Shown piece by piece: positions 29,231-38,226 of a DNA stretch of 64,000 nucleotides (position 1 is the first letter of the stretch; every line of letters begins with the position of its first letter). The stretch is from Streptomyces bluensis. Its GTDB lineage: Bacteria; Actinomycetota; Actinomycetes; Streptomycetales; Streptomycetaceae. The stretch lies in contig NZ_BMVM01000028.1 in assembly GCF_014650715.1 (NCBI RefSeq), positions 20,328 through 84,327 on the forward strand, written 5' to 3'. The position numbers were made by a program, and so were the translations under genes. The notes beneath the pieces are model-generated. The model was not told the origin of the DNA, ran no database searches, and was given only the letters and a program-made list of their open reading frames with translations.

Positions 29231-29490
29231 CCCACGTCTCCGATCAGGTTGCGCAGTTCGCGCATGGTGCCTGCCCGGAAGAATGCGCGGAGTCGTACGC
29301 GAACCCCGAACTCCTCGCGAATGCGCGCGAGGACGTCGAGCGCGTCGAGGGAACCGCCCCCGAGCGCGAAGAAGTTGTCATCGAGCGTGCAGGGGACATC
29401 CAACGTCTTGCGCACGATCAAGATCAGGCGCTGTTCGACATCGTCGAGAGGGACATCGTCCGTCTGCGCTTCGGCCTCGCCGACACCCAT
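29227..29490 (-). CDS. free-standing carrier protein (T domain)
   Basis: 87 residues from ATG 29490, preceded by GGAGGAG. The four-helix carrier fold is indicated by LDDNFFALGGGSLDALDVLA, with the phosphopantetheine Ser after LGGG, and by a C-terminal helix FFRAGTMRELRNLI. Gly replaces the usual His before the Ser. Its stop overlaps the C-T gene start. Such discrete carriers hold an amino acid while a free enzyme (desaturase, hydroxylase, amidinotransferase) modifies it. Confidence 0.92.
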   Translation of the reverse strand: MGVGEAEAQTDDVPLDDVEQRLILIVRKTLDVPCTLDDNFFALGGGSLDALDVLARIREEFGVRVRLRAFFRAGTMRELRNLIGDVG

Positions 29491-29601
29491 GTACTCCTCC
29501 AACGCAGCAATGTGGGCCTCACGGGAATGGATCAGGAGCGAGAATGCGTGCCGGAACCCGGAGTTGCGGAAATTGCGCGACGCTGATCGTGGTCCCGCCA
29601 G

Positions 29602-29847
29602 TCAGCGGTTGCCGTCGACGAGCGTTTCCACACTGTTCCAATGAGACGTGAACTTCGCCACCGTCGGATACTCCATCAACATGAGGACGTCCGTATCAAT
29701 GCCCAGTTGCTGGTTGAGCCGACTGGCGAGTTCCATCAGGAGGAGTGAATGACCGCCGAGATCGAAGAAGTTGGTATCGACATCCGCTTCTGGGATTCCA
29801 ATCACGTCCGCCCATATTTGGGAGACGTCCTGCTCTTGCACCGGCAT
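29602..29847 (-). CDS. second free-standing carrier protein
   Basis: 81 residues from ATG 29847 with GGAAGG upstream; a longer upstream frame is not credible. Carrier motif DTNFFDLGGHSLLLMELASR with Ser in LGGHS, then MEYPTVAKFTSHW. The downstream helix is more acidic and the tail shorter than in the neighbouring carrier, so they are not a recent duplication. The 111-base gap to the next carrier gene contains no evident gene. Confidence 0.93.
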   Translation of the reverse strand: MPVQEQDVSQIWADVIGIPEADVDTNFFDLGGHSLLLMELASRLNQQLGIDTDVLMLMEYPTVAKFTSHWNSVETLVDGNR

Positions 29848-30065
29848 GGTTGACAACCTTCCGCGTGTCTCGGCAGTCCGCTGAGTCCGCGCTATCGTAC
29901 GCAGGCATTTCTGCGCCGCACAAGACCCCTCAAGCCACCCCATGTTGGACAGGAGCGCGATGGGAGCACGCCTGCCGCAAAGGCGACATGGTTCGCAACC
30001 TCAGGTGGCAGTGAGCCTGTTTCATCCCCAGTTTTGAGCAGGGCGTCCGGGCTACGAGTGGCGGC
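29848..30065. other. 218-base gap before the carrier genes
   Basis: Gap between the ABC exporter stop and the carrier start, both on the minus strand. It is somewhat AT-richer than its surroundings (29880-30030) and could hold an internal promoter for the carrier-PKS part of the block. No clear hairpin is seen. Confidence 0.35.
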
Positions 30066-31847
30066 TCATACCCAGCTGGACCAGAGCCGGGCATAGGCGC
30101 CGTTCTGATCGATCAGATCCTGGTGGGAACCGACCTCGACGACGCGTCCACCTTCCACGACGGCGATGCGATCCGCGTCGCGGGCCGTGTGCAGCCGGTG
30201 TGCGATCGAGATCACGGTTCGTCCCTCCAGTACGGCCGCGAACGACCGCTCAAGCTGTCGAGCGGAACTCGGATCCAGCTGAGAGGTCGCTTCGTCGAGG
30301 ATCAGCACGCTCGGATCCGCCAGGAGCAGGCGGGCCAGCGCGATCTGCTGGCTCTGCGCGTCGGTGAGCTCTTCCCCGCCGACGCCCACCGTGGTGTCCA
30401 GCTTCTCGGGGAGAGCGTCCACCCAGCCATCCGCGCCGACTGTCTCCAGGGCTCTCCAGAGAGCGGTGTCATCGGCCTCCGCCTGTGCGTTCTGTGTGAC
30501 GTCGGAGGCGGCCAGTTCAAGATTCTGTCGCAGTGTGCCACCGAAGACGTACTGGTCCTGGCTCACCAACACGACGTGCTTGCGCAGGTCGTGGTGCGGC
30601 AGCTCGTGGAGGGGAATGCCGGCCAGCTGTACGTCGCCCATGCGCGGCGGATGGGTCCCGGACAGCAGCCGGGCGAGCGTCGACTTTCCACTTCCGGTCG
30701 GCCCGACGATGGCGACGCGCTCGCCGGGGCGCACCACGAGGTCGATCCCGTGCAAGACATCCGGCCCGTCGTCGTACCCGAACCGGACATCGCGAGCGGA
30801 GAGGTCTGCCGAGGCGATGACGCCGCGCCCGGCAGGCTTCTGCTCGGACTGGGCGCCCTCCGGCTCGGACTGATCCGCGACGCCGAGCAGGCGGGCCAGC
30901 GACGCGCTGCCCTGTTGGAGCGTTCCCACCCAGTCGAGCAGCGTTTCCAGGGGAAACATCAACTGAAGGATGTACAGGGTCGCCGCGGTCACCTGGCCCA
31001 GGTCGGCCCAGCCCTGGTTGTAGGCGTATCCGCCCAGGAGCAGGGCGACGGCCAACGGCAGGGTGAAGAGGAACTCCTCGACGGAGTAGAGGACCGTCCG
31101 AAGGCGCAGGGTGTACCCCATCGCCTCGTACCAGGCCTCGGTGTCGCGCTCCGCGCGGCGGACACGGTGAGCCTCCAGGCCGTACGCCTCGACGGTGGCC
31201 GCACCCTGGATCGTCGCGTCCAGGCCTTCGGTGATGCCGGAGGAGGCCGCGGCCTCGCGCAGGAAGCCGGAGCGGGCCCTGGCCAGGTACCACCGGTTCA
31301 CCATCACCAGCGGGGGCAGGATGATCAGAAGGGCGAGCGACAGCAGCGGCGATACCAGCAGCAGCGCGCCGAGGCTGAGGACGATCCACACCAATGCCTC
31401 GGTCACCTGAGGTACCGCCAGCTGCATGGCGCGCCGCAGCGTGTCCGTGTCCTGTGAGGCACGCGTCACCAGATCGCCGTCGTCGGACCTTTCGACGACG
31501 GCCAGTGGAAGCGCGAGCACGTCGTCGACGAACTTCTCACGGATCTCGCCCTGCACCGTGGCGGCAAGTCGACCCGCTGCCCGAAAGGCGACGCGGGTCA
31601 GGAACGCCTGCAGCAGGATGAATCCGCCCAGCGCAGCCGCGACGGCAGTCACGTGCCCGGCGGTGGTGCCGTCCCGCACGTCCTCGACGAGGGCGCCGAG
31701 CAGCCGGGGGCCGACCAGGCCGCTGCTTACGGCGACGCCGTACAGGGCCAGCACATAAGCCAGTTCTTTCCTGTGCCGACGCGCCACCTGCCGAAGAAAG
31801 CGGCGAACGAACTTCACATCGGCGACCGGGAGTGTACGAACCTTCAT
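30066..31847 (-). CDS. ABC exporter half-transporter with intact Walker A
   Basis: 593 residues: six-helix permease about 20-310, nucleotide-binding domain about 355-590. Walker A GPTGSGKST, Q-loop VSQDQYVFGG, Walker B VLILDEATSQLD and H-loop ISIAHR are canonical, but the signature LSGGQ reads LTDAQ. It overlaps the upstream transporter gene by ATGA, so the two proteins are made together. Together they should form a heterodimer with one good ATP site (this Walker A with the partner's SGGQ) and one degenerate site. The likely role is export of the cluster product and self-protection. Confidence 0.95.
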   Translation of the reverse strand: MKVRTLPVADVKFVRRFLRQVARRHRKELAYVLALYGVAVSSGLVGPRLLGALVEDVRDGTTAGHVTAVAAALGGFILLQAFLTRVAFRAAGRLAATVQGEIREKFVDDVLALPLAVVERSDDGDLVTRASQDTDTLRRAMQLAVPQVTEALVWIVLSLGALLLVSPLLSLALLIILPPLVMVNRWYLARARSGFLREAAASSGITEGLDATIQGAATVEAYGLEAHRVRRAERDTEAWYEAMGYTLRLRTVLYSVEEFLFTLPLAVALLLGGYAYNQGWADLGQVTAATLYILQLMFPLETLLDWVGTLQQGSASLARLLGVADQSEPEGAQSEQKPAGRGVIASADLSARDVRFGYDDGPDVLHGIDLVVRPGERVAIVGPTGSGKSTLARLLSGTHPPRMGDVQLAGIPLHELPHHDLRKHVVLVSQDQYVFGGTLRQNLELAASDVTQNAQAEADDTALWRALETVGADGWVDALPEKLDTTVGVGGEELTDAQSQQIALARLLLADPSVLILDEATSQLDPSSARQLERSFAAVLEGRTVISIAHRLHTARDADRIAVVEGGRVVEVGSHQDLIDQNGAYARLWSSWV

Positions 31848-33586
31848 TTCCCAACCCGTGAGGCATCGTCACGCGCCACCAACATCCGGTATGCCGAGTG
31901 ACTCTCCAGCATGTCGTCGTGAGTCCCCGCGGCGATCACACGGCCATCCTCCACGTACGCGACCCGGTGTGCTCGTTGGAGCAAGAGCGGGCTGAGAGTG
32001 AACACGACCGTGCTTCGTCCCTCCGGGTGAGTCTCGTGGAACCGGGCGAGATTCTCCGCCACGCGGTACTCGGTGTACGCGTCGACAGCGTTGGTCGGCT
32101 CCACGAGCACCGTGAACTCGGCGTCCGCCAGCAGCGCCCGGGTGAGTCGCAGGCGTTGCAGCTGACCGCCCGAGAACGTCCTGCCGCGACCCGTCATCCG
32201 GGTATCGAGGCCGTCGGGAAGAGCGTCGATGACATCCGTCGCACAGGCGATCTGAAGGGCGGCGGTGATGTCCGCGGTGTCGACCGTGCCGGCCGGTGCG
32301 ATCTCCTCTCGTACGGTTCCCGCGAAGAATCGGTCGCTGTTCAGGCCCAGCAGGACCCGTGATCGCACCACCGGGATCGGCAGCGATGCCAACGACTCGC
32401 CGCCGAGTGCGGGATCGCCGGAGTCCTCGAAGCGAGCCAGTCGACGGGCCAGGGCATCGGCATCGGAGGGGTCGGCACAGGCGACTGCCATGAACGTCGC
32501 CGGGGGAACGGCCAGTCCCGAGGTGGTGTCGGTCAAGTGAGCCTTGCCTCGGTTCCGCGGTTTGGTGGCGGCCGCGTCGGGCGTCTTCCCCTGCCAGGGT
32601 TCGACGTTCAGCAGCCTGGTCACACGGCGGGCGGCCACCAGCGCCCGAGTCACCTGGCTCGTGCCCTCCATGAAGTCGGTGAGGGGCATGGCGAGGAAGG
32701 TCGCGAAGCCGTAGAACGCGATGACCTGGCCGATCGTCAGGCGCTGGTCGAGCGCGAAGAGAGCCGCGGTGTACGTCACGATCACGGTGACCAGACCGGG
32801 CACGAGGACCCGCGCCGCCTCGTAGTCCGCTTCGGCACGCGCCACACCGACATCCGCCGACCGCAACTGTGCCGAATCGGAGCGAAAGCGCGCCGCGAAC
32901 TGCCGCTCGCCGCCCACGCCCCGGAGAACCCGTAGCCCCGAAGCGATATCGATGGCGCGTCCCGCCAGTCGCCCCTGCAGCGACCGGTAGTTGTCCTGGT
33001 GCCGGTGCAGGGGGCGCAGCAGCAGGCTGCTGAGTCCGCTGAGGACGGGGACGGTCACGAGAACCAGAAGTCCCAGAGGGACCGAGACCGTGAGCATGGC
33101 CACCGTGACAGCCGTGACGGCCACGACGGCACCCATGATCCGGCCGGCGTAGAGCAGGCCGACGCCGATCGTTGTGCCGTCCGAGGTGCTGGTGGCGATC
33201 AGGGCGTCGGCGTCCTGCCGTCGTGGAAGGGACGCACCGAGCCGCGTGACGTGCCGCGTCACCATGCGGACGGTCAAGGAGGCCGACACCGTGCGCGTGA
33301 TGATCGAATGCCGGTAGAACGCGATACCGGACGTCGCCCTGATGACGCCGAGCAGCAGCACGGCCATCGACCACCAGACCACTTCGCCGCTGTCGTTGCG
33401 GGCGATGCCTCCGTCGATCGCGCGGCCGATCGCGACCGGGATCAGGGCCTGGCTGGTCATCCATACGGCGGACGTGACCGCGCCCCAGAGGGTGGCGGCC
33501 TTTTGCTTGCCGACGAGCGCGAGAAGGAATCTGGCCGCCGATCGGTGGTCAAGTCCTCCTGGGCCGAGCACGGGAATCCGTTGCAT
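31844..33586 (-). CDS. ABC exporter half-transporter with degenerate Walker A
   Basis: 580 residues from ATG 33586. Permease about 15-300 with membrane segments (VVWWSMAVLLLGVI; VAVTAVTVAMLTVSVPLGLL). In the nucleotide-binding half the phosphate loop is gone: where GxxGxGKS belongs the sequence is FMAVACADPSDADALARRLA. The signature FSGGQLQRLRL is good. Walker B is TVLVEPTNAVD, lacking the metal-binding Asp but keeping the Glu, and the H-loop His is missing (VVFTLSP). This is the regulatory-site partner of a heterodimer with the next gene. Similar Gly-loop-less partners occur in other Streptomyces exporters. Confidence 0.93.
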   Translation of the reverse strand: MQRIPVLGPGGLDHRSAARFLLALVGKQKAATLWGAVTSAVWMTSQALIPVAIGRAIDGGIARNDSGEVVWWSMAVLLLGVIRATSGIAFYRHSIITRTVSASLTVRMVTRHVTRLGASLPRRQDADALIATSTSDGTTIGVGLLYAGRIMGAVVAVTAVTVAMLTVSVPLGLLVLVTVPVLSGLSSLLLRPLHRHQDNYRSLQGRLAGRAIDIASGLRVLRGVGGERQFAARFRSDSAQLRSADVGVARAEADYEAARVLVPGLVTVIVTYTAALFALDQRLTIGQVIAFYGFATFLAMPLTDFMEGTSQVTRALVAARRVTRLLNVEPWQGKTPDAAATKPRNRGKAHLTDTTSGLAVPPATFMAVACADPSDADALARRLARFEDSGDPALGGESLASLPIPVVRSRVLLGLNSDRFFAGTVREEIAPAGTVDTADITAALQIACATDVIDALPDGLDTRMTGRGRTFSGGQLQRLRLTRALLADAEFTVLVEPTNAVDAYTEYRVAENLARFHETHPEGRSTVVFTLSPLLLQRAHRVAYVEDGRVIAAGTHDDMLESHSAYRMLVARDDASRVGK

Positions 33587-33800
33587 GATCGAGAGCTCGA
33601 TCCCTTCGGTAGCCGAGACGCCGCATCCTTGAGAAGGTGTCGGCCGGCAGCGGCCAGCGTAACGACTAACCGTCCAGCCCCGCAACGATGTTGAGGCTGC
33701 TCAGGGGATGTTGAACGTCTTTCGATTTCGCAGACGAGGGGCCTGATCGCGTTGCCGACGAAGCGGAGCGCGGGGGCGGTCGGAGGGTTGAGCAACTCCT
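33587..33800. other. 214-base gap between the A-T and exporter genes
   Basis: No gene is credible here. The region 33700-33740 is AT-richer than the genes and could carry a promoter for the exporter. No palindrome long enough to name. Confidence 0.35.
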
Positions 33801-35525
33801 CTAGTCACGGGGCGTCGACATACCGACAAGCTCGGTCACCGCGGCGGCGAGGTCGGACAGTACCGGGTTCCGCTCGATCACCGCGACGTCCACCTCGATG
33901 TCGTGGGCCTGTGCCAGTCCGGTCGCGATCTGCAGGGCGGTGTGCGGATGTCCGCCGAGCGCGTAGAAGTTGCCGTCGGGCGCCGCCGGTGCGCCCAGAT
34001 GTCGCTCCCACAGCTTCGAGAGCGTCTCGAACACCGCTCCGTCCCACACCCGGGTCTCCTCCGGGGCCCGCAGGGCGCTGTGGTCGGTCTTCCCGCTGCT
34101 GGTCGTCGGGATCTCCGGTACCTGGTAGATCCGGGTGGGCACCATGTAGGCCGGGACTCGGGCGGCCAGTCGGCGGCGCAGTTCCACGACGTCGCAGTGG
34201 GGATCGGCGACGAACGCCGCGAGGTACGGGCCCACCACGCGGTGCGTGTCCATCCGGACCGCGACGCGACCGTGGCCCACCAGGTCGACGAGTGCGGCCT
34301 CCACCTCGTCCAGTTCGACCCGGTTGCCGCGGATCTTCACCTGGCGGTCCAGCCGCCCGGCGTGCACCAGCAGGCCGTCGGCCCTCCGTCGCACCACGTC
34401 GCCGGTGGCGTAGCGCGCTCCGCCGTCCAGGAAGCTCTCCGCGGTCAGGTCGGGGCGACCGAAGTAGCCGAGGGCGACGCCAGGTCCGCCGATCAGGAGC
34501 TCGCCGACCTCCTCGGCGGTGTCCGAGAGCGGCCGGATCTCCGCTACCGCGCCGTTGACCGGGCTCCCGATCGGCAGGTCCGGCTCCGGGTCGCCGGGGG
34601 TCAGCGGAAGGCAGGCGTGCGCGGTCGTGTAGATCGTGGCTTCGGTGGGGCCGTACAGGTTCCACACCTGCTCGACGTGCGCGACCTGGGCTACCAGCGA
34701 TCGCCGCAGGCGCTCCCCGGCGAGCAGCAGGACGGTACCCGTCGGCAGCTCCAGCCCGGCCTGGAGGAGATGCTCCAGGACCGTCGGCGTGGTCTGGAGG
34801 AAGACCTGGAGGCCCGGCGCTTCCAACAGTGCTCCCAGCCGGTTCGCCAGGATCTGCAGTTCGGCGACGACGACGAGTTCCCCGCCGACGGACCACGGGG
34901 CGAAGATCTCGAACACCGAGACGTCGAAGGCGAAAGAGGACAGGGCGACGAACACGGAGTCCGGGCCCATTCCGATCAGCGACGCCACCGACTCGACCAG
35001 CCCGGCCGCGGCGGCGGACCGAATCTCGACGCCCTTGGGCGCGCCGGTCGACCCGGACGTGAAGATGACATAGGCGGCGCCCGGGTGCGGGCGGGGGCGC
35101 GGGGAGGACGGCGGGGCGCTCCGGGCCTGCAGCAGTTCGGACGTCGTCAGGTCCATGCGCGGCACACCTTCCGGCGTGTCGTGCCCGGTGTCGACGGCCA
35201 GCACCATTCGGGCCTGTGCGCCTTGAAGTACCGCTGCGCGCCGCGCGGGAGGCCAGCCCGGGTCGATCGGCACATACGCGGCCCCGCTCAGCAGGACGGC
35301 CAGGATCGCCACCGGGCCGCCGGCCCGGCGCGCTGCCATGACCCCGACCCGTTCGCCGGGCGCCACCCCGGCGCCGGCCAGCCGGTCGGCCAGGTCCACG
35401 GCCGCTGCGGCGGTCTCGGCGTAGGTCCACGAACCGCCGCTGTCCCGAATCGCAACGCGGTCCGGTGCGTCGTGGGCGGACTTCAGGAACATGGCTGCGA
35501 GCCGATCGGGCTCATCGGGGGTCAC
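33801..35525 (-). CDS. NRPS A-T protein whose carrier lacks the active-site Ser
   Basis: 574 residues. Adenylation domain about 1-500: FTSGSTGAPKGVEI, FDVSVFEIF, YGPTEATIY, GRLDRQVKIRGNRVELDEVE and TSSGKTDHS with the A10 Lys. Hand-read pocket D-V-F-Q-L-A-L-I-Y-K, which I cannot assign. The following carrier-like domain (about 505-570) keeps the frame FYALGGH and the helix TALQIATGL, but the residue that should be Ser is Pro 527 (codon CCG at 33945-33947, minus strand). It cannot carry phosphopantetheine, so the A domain probably charges another carrier. GTG 35525 overlaps the thioesterase stop. Confidence 0.93.
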   Translation of the reverse strand: MTPDEPDRLAAMFLKSAHDAPDRVAIRDSGGSWTYAETAAAAVDLADRLAGAGVAPGERVGVMAARRAGGPVAILAVLLSGAAYVPIDPGWPPARRAAVLQGAQARMVLAVDTGHDTPEGVPRMDLTTSELLQARSAPPSSPRPRPHPGAAYVIFTSGSTGAPKGVEIRSAAAAGLVESVASLIGMGPDSVFVALSSFAFDVSVFEIFAPWSVGGELVVVAELQILANRLGALLEAPGLQVFLQTTPTVLEHLLQAGLELPTGTVLLLAGERLRRSLVAQVAHVEQVWNLYGPTEATIYTTAHACLPLTPGDPEPDLPIGSPVNGAVAEIRPLSDTAEEVGELLIGGPGVALGYFGRPDLTAESFLDGGARYATGDVVRRRADGLLVHAGRLDRQVKIRGNRVELDEVEAALVDLVGHGRVAVRMDTHRVVGPYLAAFVADPHCDVVELRRRLAARVPAYMVPTRIYQVPEIPTTSSGKTDHSALRAPEETRVWDGAVFETLSKLWERHLGAPAAPDGNFYALGGHPHTALQIATGLAQAHDIEVDVAVIERNPVLSDLAAAVTELVGMSTPRD

Positions 35526-36337
35526 TGCGGACTCCTTCCGTGGCGGCCGCGCCAGGCCACCGCGACGTCACGGCGTGCCGGTGAGCTGGGGATCTGCTCA
35601 TTGAGCGAGGCGATGTGCGAGGGAAGGGTGTTCCAGATTTCAGGTGTATAGAAGTGCCCTCCTGGAAGCTCGGTGTGCCGAAACTCGCCTTTCGCCACCT
35701 TGCGCCACAGTTCTTTCGATTCGGGGTCGATGACTTCGTCGCTCTCGCCGGTGAGCACCTGAACGGACGTACTCACTGCGGCGCCGTCCCGGTAACGGAA
35801 GGAGTCACGGACCCGAATGTCGGCACGCATCAGCTCAACCGCCATCTCCTGGAGATCAGGGTCGCTGAGAACGTGCTCGGGCATCAGCCCGAATTCCTGT
35901 ATCCAGGCCATGAGTTGTTCGTCGCTGTCCTGCTGGGACGGGAACATGTCCGCCGCTGTCAGGCCACGGCTCGGAGCATTCGCCGATGACACCACCAGGG
36001 CCTCGGGAACGGGGCCTCCGCGCTCCTCGATCCGCGCCGCGATGTCGAAGGCCACCCAGCCCCCCATGCTGTGCCCGAACAGCACGTACGGAATGCCGGC
36101 CGCGGAGACCACCGCGTCGAGCGCATCGTCGACGAGCTCGTCCCAGTCTTCGACGAAGTCCTCGATGAAGCGACCTTCGCGGCCGGGGTAGCAGACGGCG
36201 GCGAGTTCCACGCCGGGCGGCATGGCGTCGGCCCACTTCATGTAGGAGCCGGCACCTCCTCCGCAGAAACCCAGGCAGATGAAGCGCTTGGTGGCTTTCG
36301 GTTCCCGCTTGGGGCGGACGACCGTAGTGTCCTTCAT
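35522..36337 (-). CDS. type II thioesterase (leftward block)
   Basis: 271 residues. FCGGGAGSYMKW oxyanion loop, PGREGRFIED, nucleophile GHSMGGW, Asp in LTGESDEVID and His in ELPGGHFY: a complete catalytic triad of the editing thioesterase family. It overlaps both neighbours (ATGA with the upstream A-T gene, GTGA with the downstream one), so it is translated with them. It is unlike the thioesterase at 19233 in sequence, so the cluster has two independent editing enzymes. Confidence 0.95.
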   Translation of the reverse strand: MKDTTVVRPKREPKATKRFICLGFCGGGAGSYMKWADAMPPGVELAAVCYPGREGRFIEDFVEDWDELVDDALDAVVSAAGIPYVLFGHSMGGWVAFDIAARIEERGGPVPEALVVSSANAPSRGLTAADMFPSQQDSDEQLMAWIQEFGLMPEHVLSDPDLQEMAVELMRADIRVRDSFRYRDGAAVSTSVQVLTGESDEVIDPESKELWRKVAKGEFRHTELPGGHFYTPEIWNTLPSHIASLNEQIPSSPARRDVAVAWRGRHGRSPQ

Positions 36338-38205
36338 GCCCGCCCTCCCCCGTCCTTGGATACGCCGAATCCGGGGCTCTTCTGGGTGGACCGTGGCGCG
36401 ACTTCGGCCAGCTCCGCAACGTACTCGGCAAGGTCCTGGACCCGCGGGTGCCGGTACACCTCTTTGACGGGGACGACCAGTCGCAGGTTCTTCTTCAACC
36501 GGGCGACGAGGCGCAATGCCATGAGAGAGTGCCCGCCGAGGGCGAAGAAGTCGTCGTCAGCGCTGATCCCGTCCCGGCCGAGAACCTCGGCGAAGACCTG
36601 AGCGATGAACTCCTGCAGCTCGCCCTTTGGCTCGACGCCCGGGGTCTCCTCACGGCTCACCACGGCGGCGGGCTTCGGCAGTGCTGCGACGTCGAGTTTG
36701 CCGTTGGCGGTCAGAGGCAGTTCCTCCAACTTCACGCACACGGACGGAACCATGTAATGCGGCAGCGTCTGCGCCGCGTGCTTTCTGAGGTGCTCGGGAG
36801 ACGGGGCGGCGGCCTCCGCCGGAATGTAGTAAGCGACCACCTGCCGGCCGGACTGCGTCTCGTGGCAGACGACCACGGCGTGGTCGACTCCGGGGTGGTT
36901 GGTCAGCGCGGACTCGATCTCTCCGAGTTCGACGCGGAAGCCACGGAGTTTGATCTGCCGGTCGACTCGGCCGACGAACTCAAGAACGTCACCGGAGCCC
37001 CATCTCACCAAGTCCCCGGTGCGATACATACGCGTGCCGGCTTCGCCGAAGGGATTCGGTACGAAACGCGACGCGGTGAGGGAAGACTGGTTCAGGTACC
37101 CGTGGGCCAGTCCGGGGCCGGCGATGAACAGCTCCCCCACGTCTCCTCGCGGGACCGGCTGCAACGCTGCGTCGAGGACGAACAGTTCCGTTCCGGGCAG
37201 GGCTGTTCCCATGTGGGGGCCGTCGCCGGTGATCTTCCCGGCGGTCGAGTCCACGGTGCATTCCGTTGGACCGTAGAGGTTGACGGCCTGCGGGCCGCCT
37301 CCGGCCGCCGCCTCTGCCAGCTCTCGCCAGATATGACCGGGCACCGGTTCGCCGCCCATGAGGAGTGTGAGCCGGCGCCCGTGGGAGAGAGGGGTCAGCA
37401 GACGGCTGCGGAGCATCTCCCAGTGCGAGGGGGTCACATCCAGGACCGTCACCTGGTTCTCCTCAAGGACCGTGGCGAGCCCGACGGGATCACGGCGCTG
37501 TTCGTCGTCCAGGACGACGATGGTGTCGCCTCGGCAGACCCGTACCCACTGCTGGACGGACGCGTCGAATGAGGGGCTGGCGTTCCAGGCCACGACCGTC
37601 GCGTCGTCCTCGTAGACGCCGGCCTGCTCAAGCGCGGAGATCAGCTGGGCGACGCCGTCGCGGGTCGCTACAACACCCTTGGGTACGCCGGTCGAGCCGG
37701 AGGTGTAGATGACGTAGGCAGCAGTACCGCGCGGCACCTCCTGCCGCTGGGTGGTCGAGTCGGTGTGCGAGTCCACGAGCAGTGAAGGGACGATCGCCTC
37801 CACCTCCGGGGGGACGCATGCGGCCTCGCTCTCGGTCAGCAGGATCCGCACCCGCGAGTCGTCGGCCATGAAGGCAAGCCGTTGGGGCGGGTACTCGGGA
37901 TCCAGAGGCACGTATGCCGCCCCCGCACGCCACACTCCGAGAAACGCGGTAATGAGTCCGGCACCGCGCTTGAGCTGCACCCCGACCCGGTCACCGGGGC
38001 GGACGCCCCGTGCGGAAAGCCAGTTGGCCAGTCGGGCTGAACGGCGGTCGAGTTCATCGAAGGTGATGTCGTCATCGCTCCCCCGTACGGCGATCCGTTC
38101 GGGGTGTTCACGCACTGCTTTCTGGAATCGGCTCAGCGGATCAGGCGACGCGCTGGTCGTGGCGACCGTGGAGCGGTCTCGTTCCACTTGCGGGGTGGGG
38201 CGCAA
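36334..38205 (-). CDS. NRPS A-T protein, glutamine code
   Basis: 623 residues. Adenylation domain about 20-535: YTSGSTGVPKGVVAT, FDASVQQWV, YGPTECTVD, GRVDRQIKLRGFRVELGEIE and LTANGKLD with Lys. Hand-read pocket D-A-Q-D-L-G-L-V-D-K, which differs from the glutamine code DAQDLGVVDK as I remember it at one conservative position. Carrier about 545-610 with DDFFALGGHSLMA (Ser near 560). It starts at TTG 38205 after AGGAGG. The neighbouring hydroxylase gene suggests the carrier-bound Gln is hydroxylated, as with other A-T/hydroxylase pairs. Confidence 0.95.
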   Translation of the reverse strand: MRPTPQVERDRSTVATTSASPDPLSRFQKAVREHPERIAVRGSDDDITFDELDRRSARLANWLSARGVRPGDRVGVQLKRGAGLITAFLGVWRAGAAYVPLDPEYPPQRLAFMADDSRVRILLTESEAACVPPEVEAIVPSLLVDSHTDSTTQRQEVPRGTAAYVIYTSGSTGVPKGVVATRDGVAQLISALEQAGVYEDDATVVAWNASPSFDASVQQWVRVCRGDTIVVLDDEQRRDPVGLATVLEENQVTVLDVTPSHWEMLRSRLLTPLSHGRRLTLLMGGEPVPGHIWRELAEAAAGGGPQAVNLYGPTECTVDSTAGKITGDGPHMGTALPGTELFVLDAALQPVPRGDVGELFIAGPGLAHGYLNQSSLTASRFVPNPFGEAGTRMYRTGDLVRWGSGDVLEFVGRVDRQIKLRGFRVELGEIESALTNHPGVDHAVVVCHETQSGRQVVAYYIPAEAAAPSPEHLRKHAAQTLPHYMVPSVCVKLEELPLTANGKLDVAALPKPAAVVSREETPGVEPKGELQEFIAQVFAEVLGRDGISADDDFFALGGHSLMALRLVARLKKNLRLVVPVKEVYRHPRVQDLAEYVAELAEVAPRSTQKSPGFGVSKDGGGRA

Positions 38206-38226
38206 TTTCTTGCTCCTCCTGTCTGT

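Noticed and set aside
31869..33464. 531-codon minus-strand frame inside the exporter gene
   Set aside because: Arg/Gly-rich shifted-frame reading of the exporter gene; the in-frame protein has the membrane segments and ATPase motifs.
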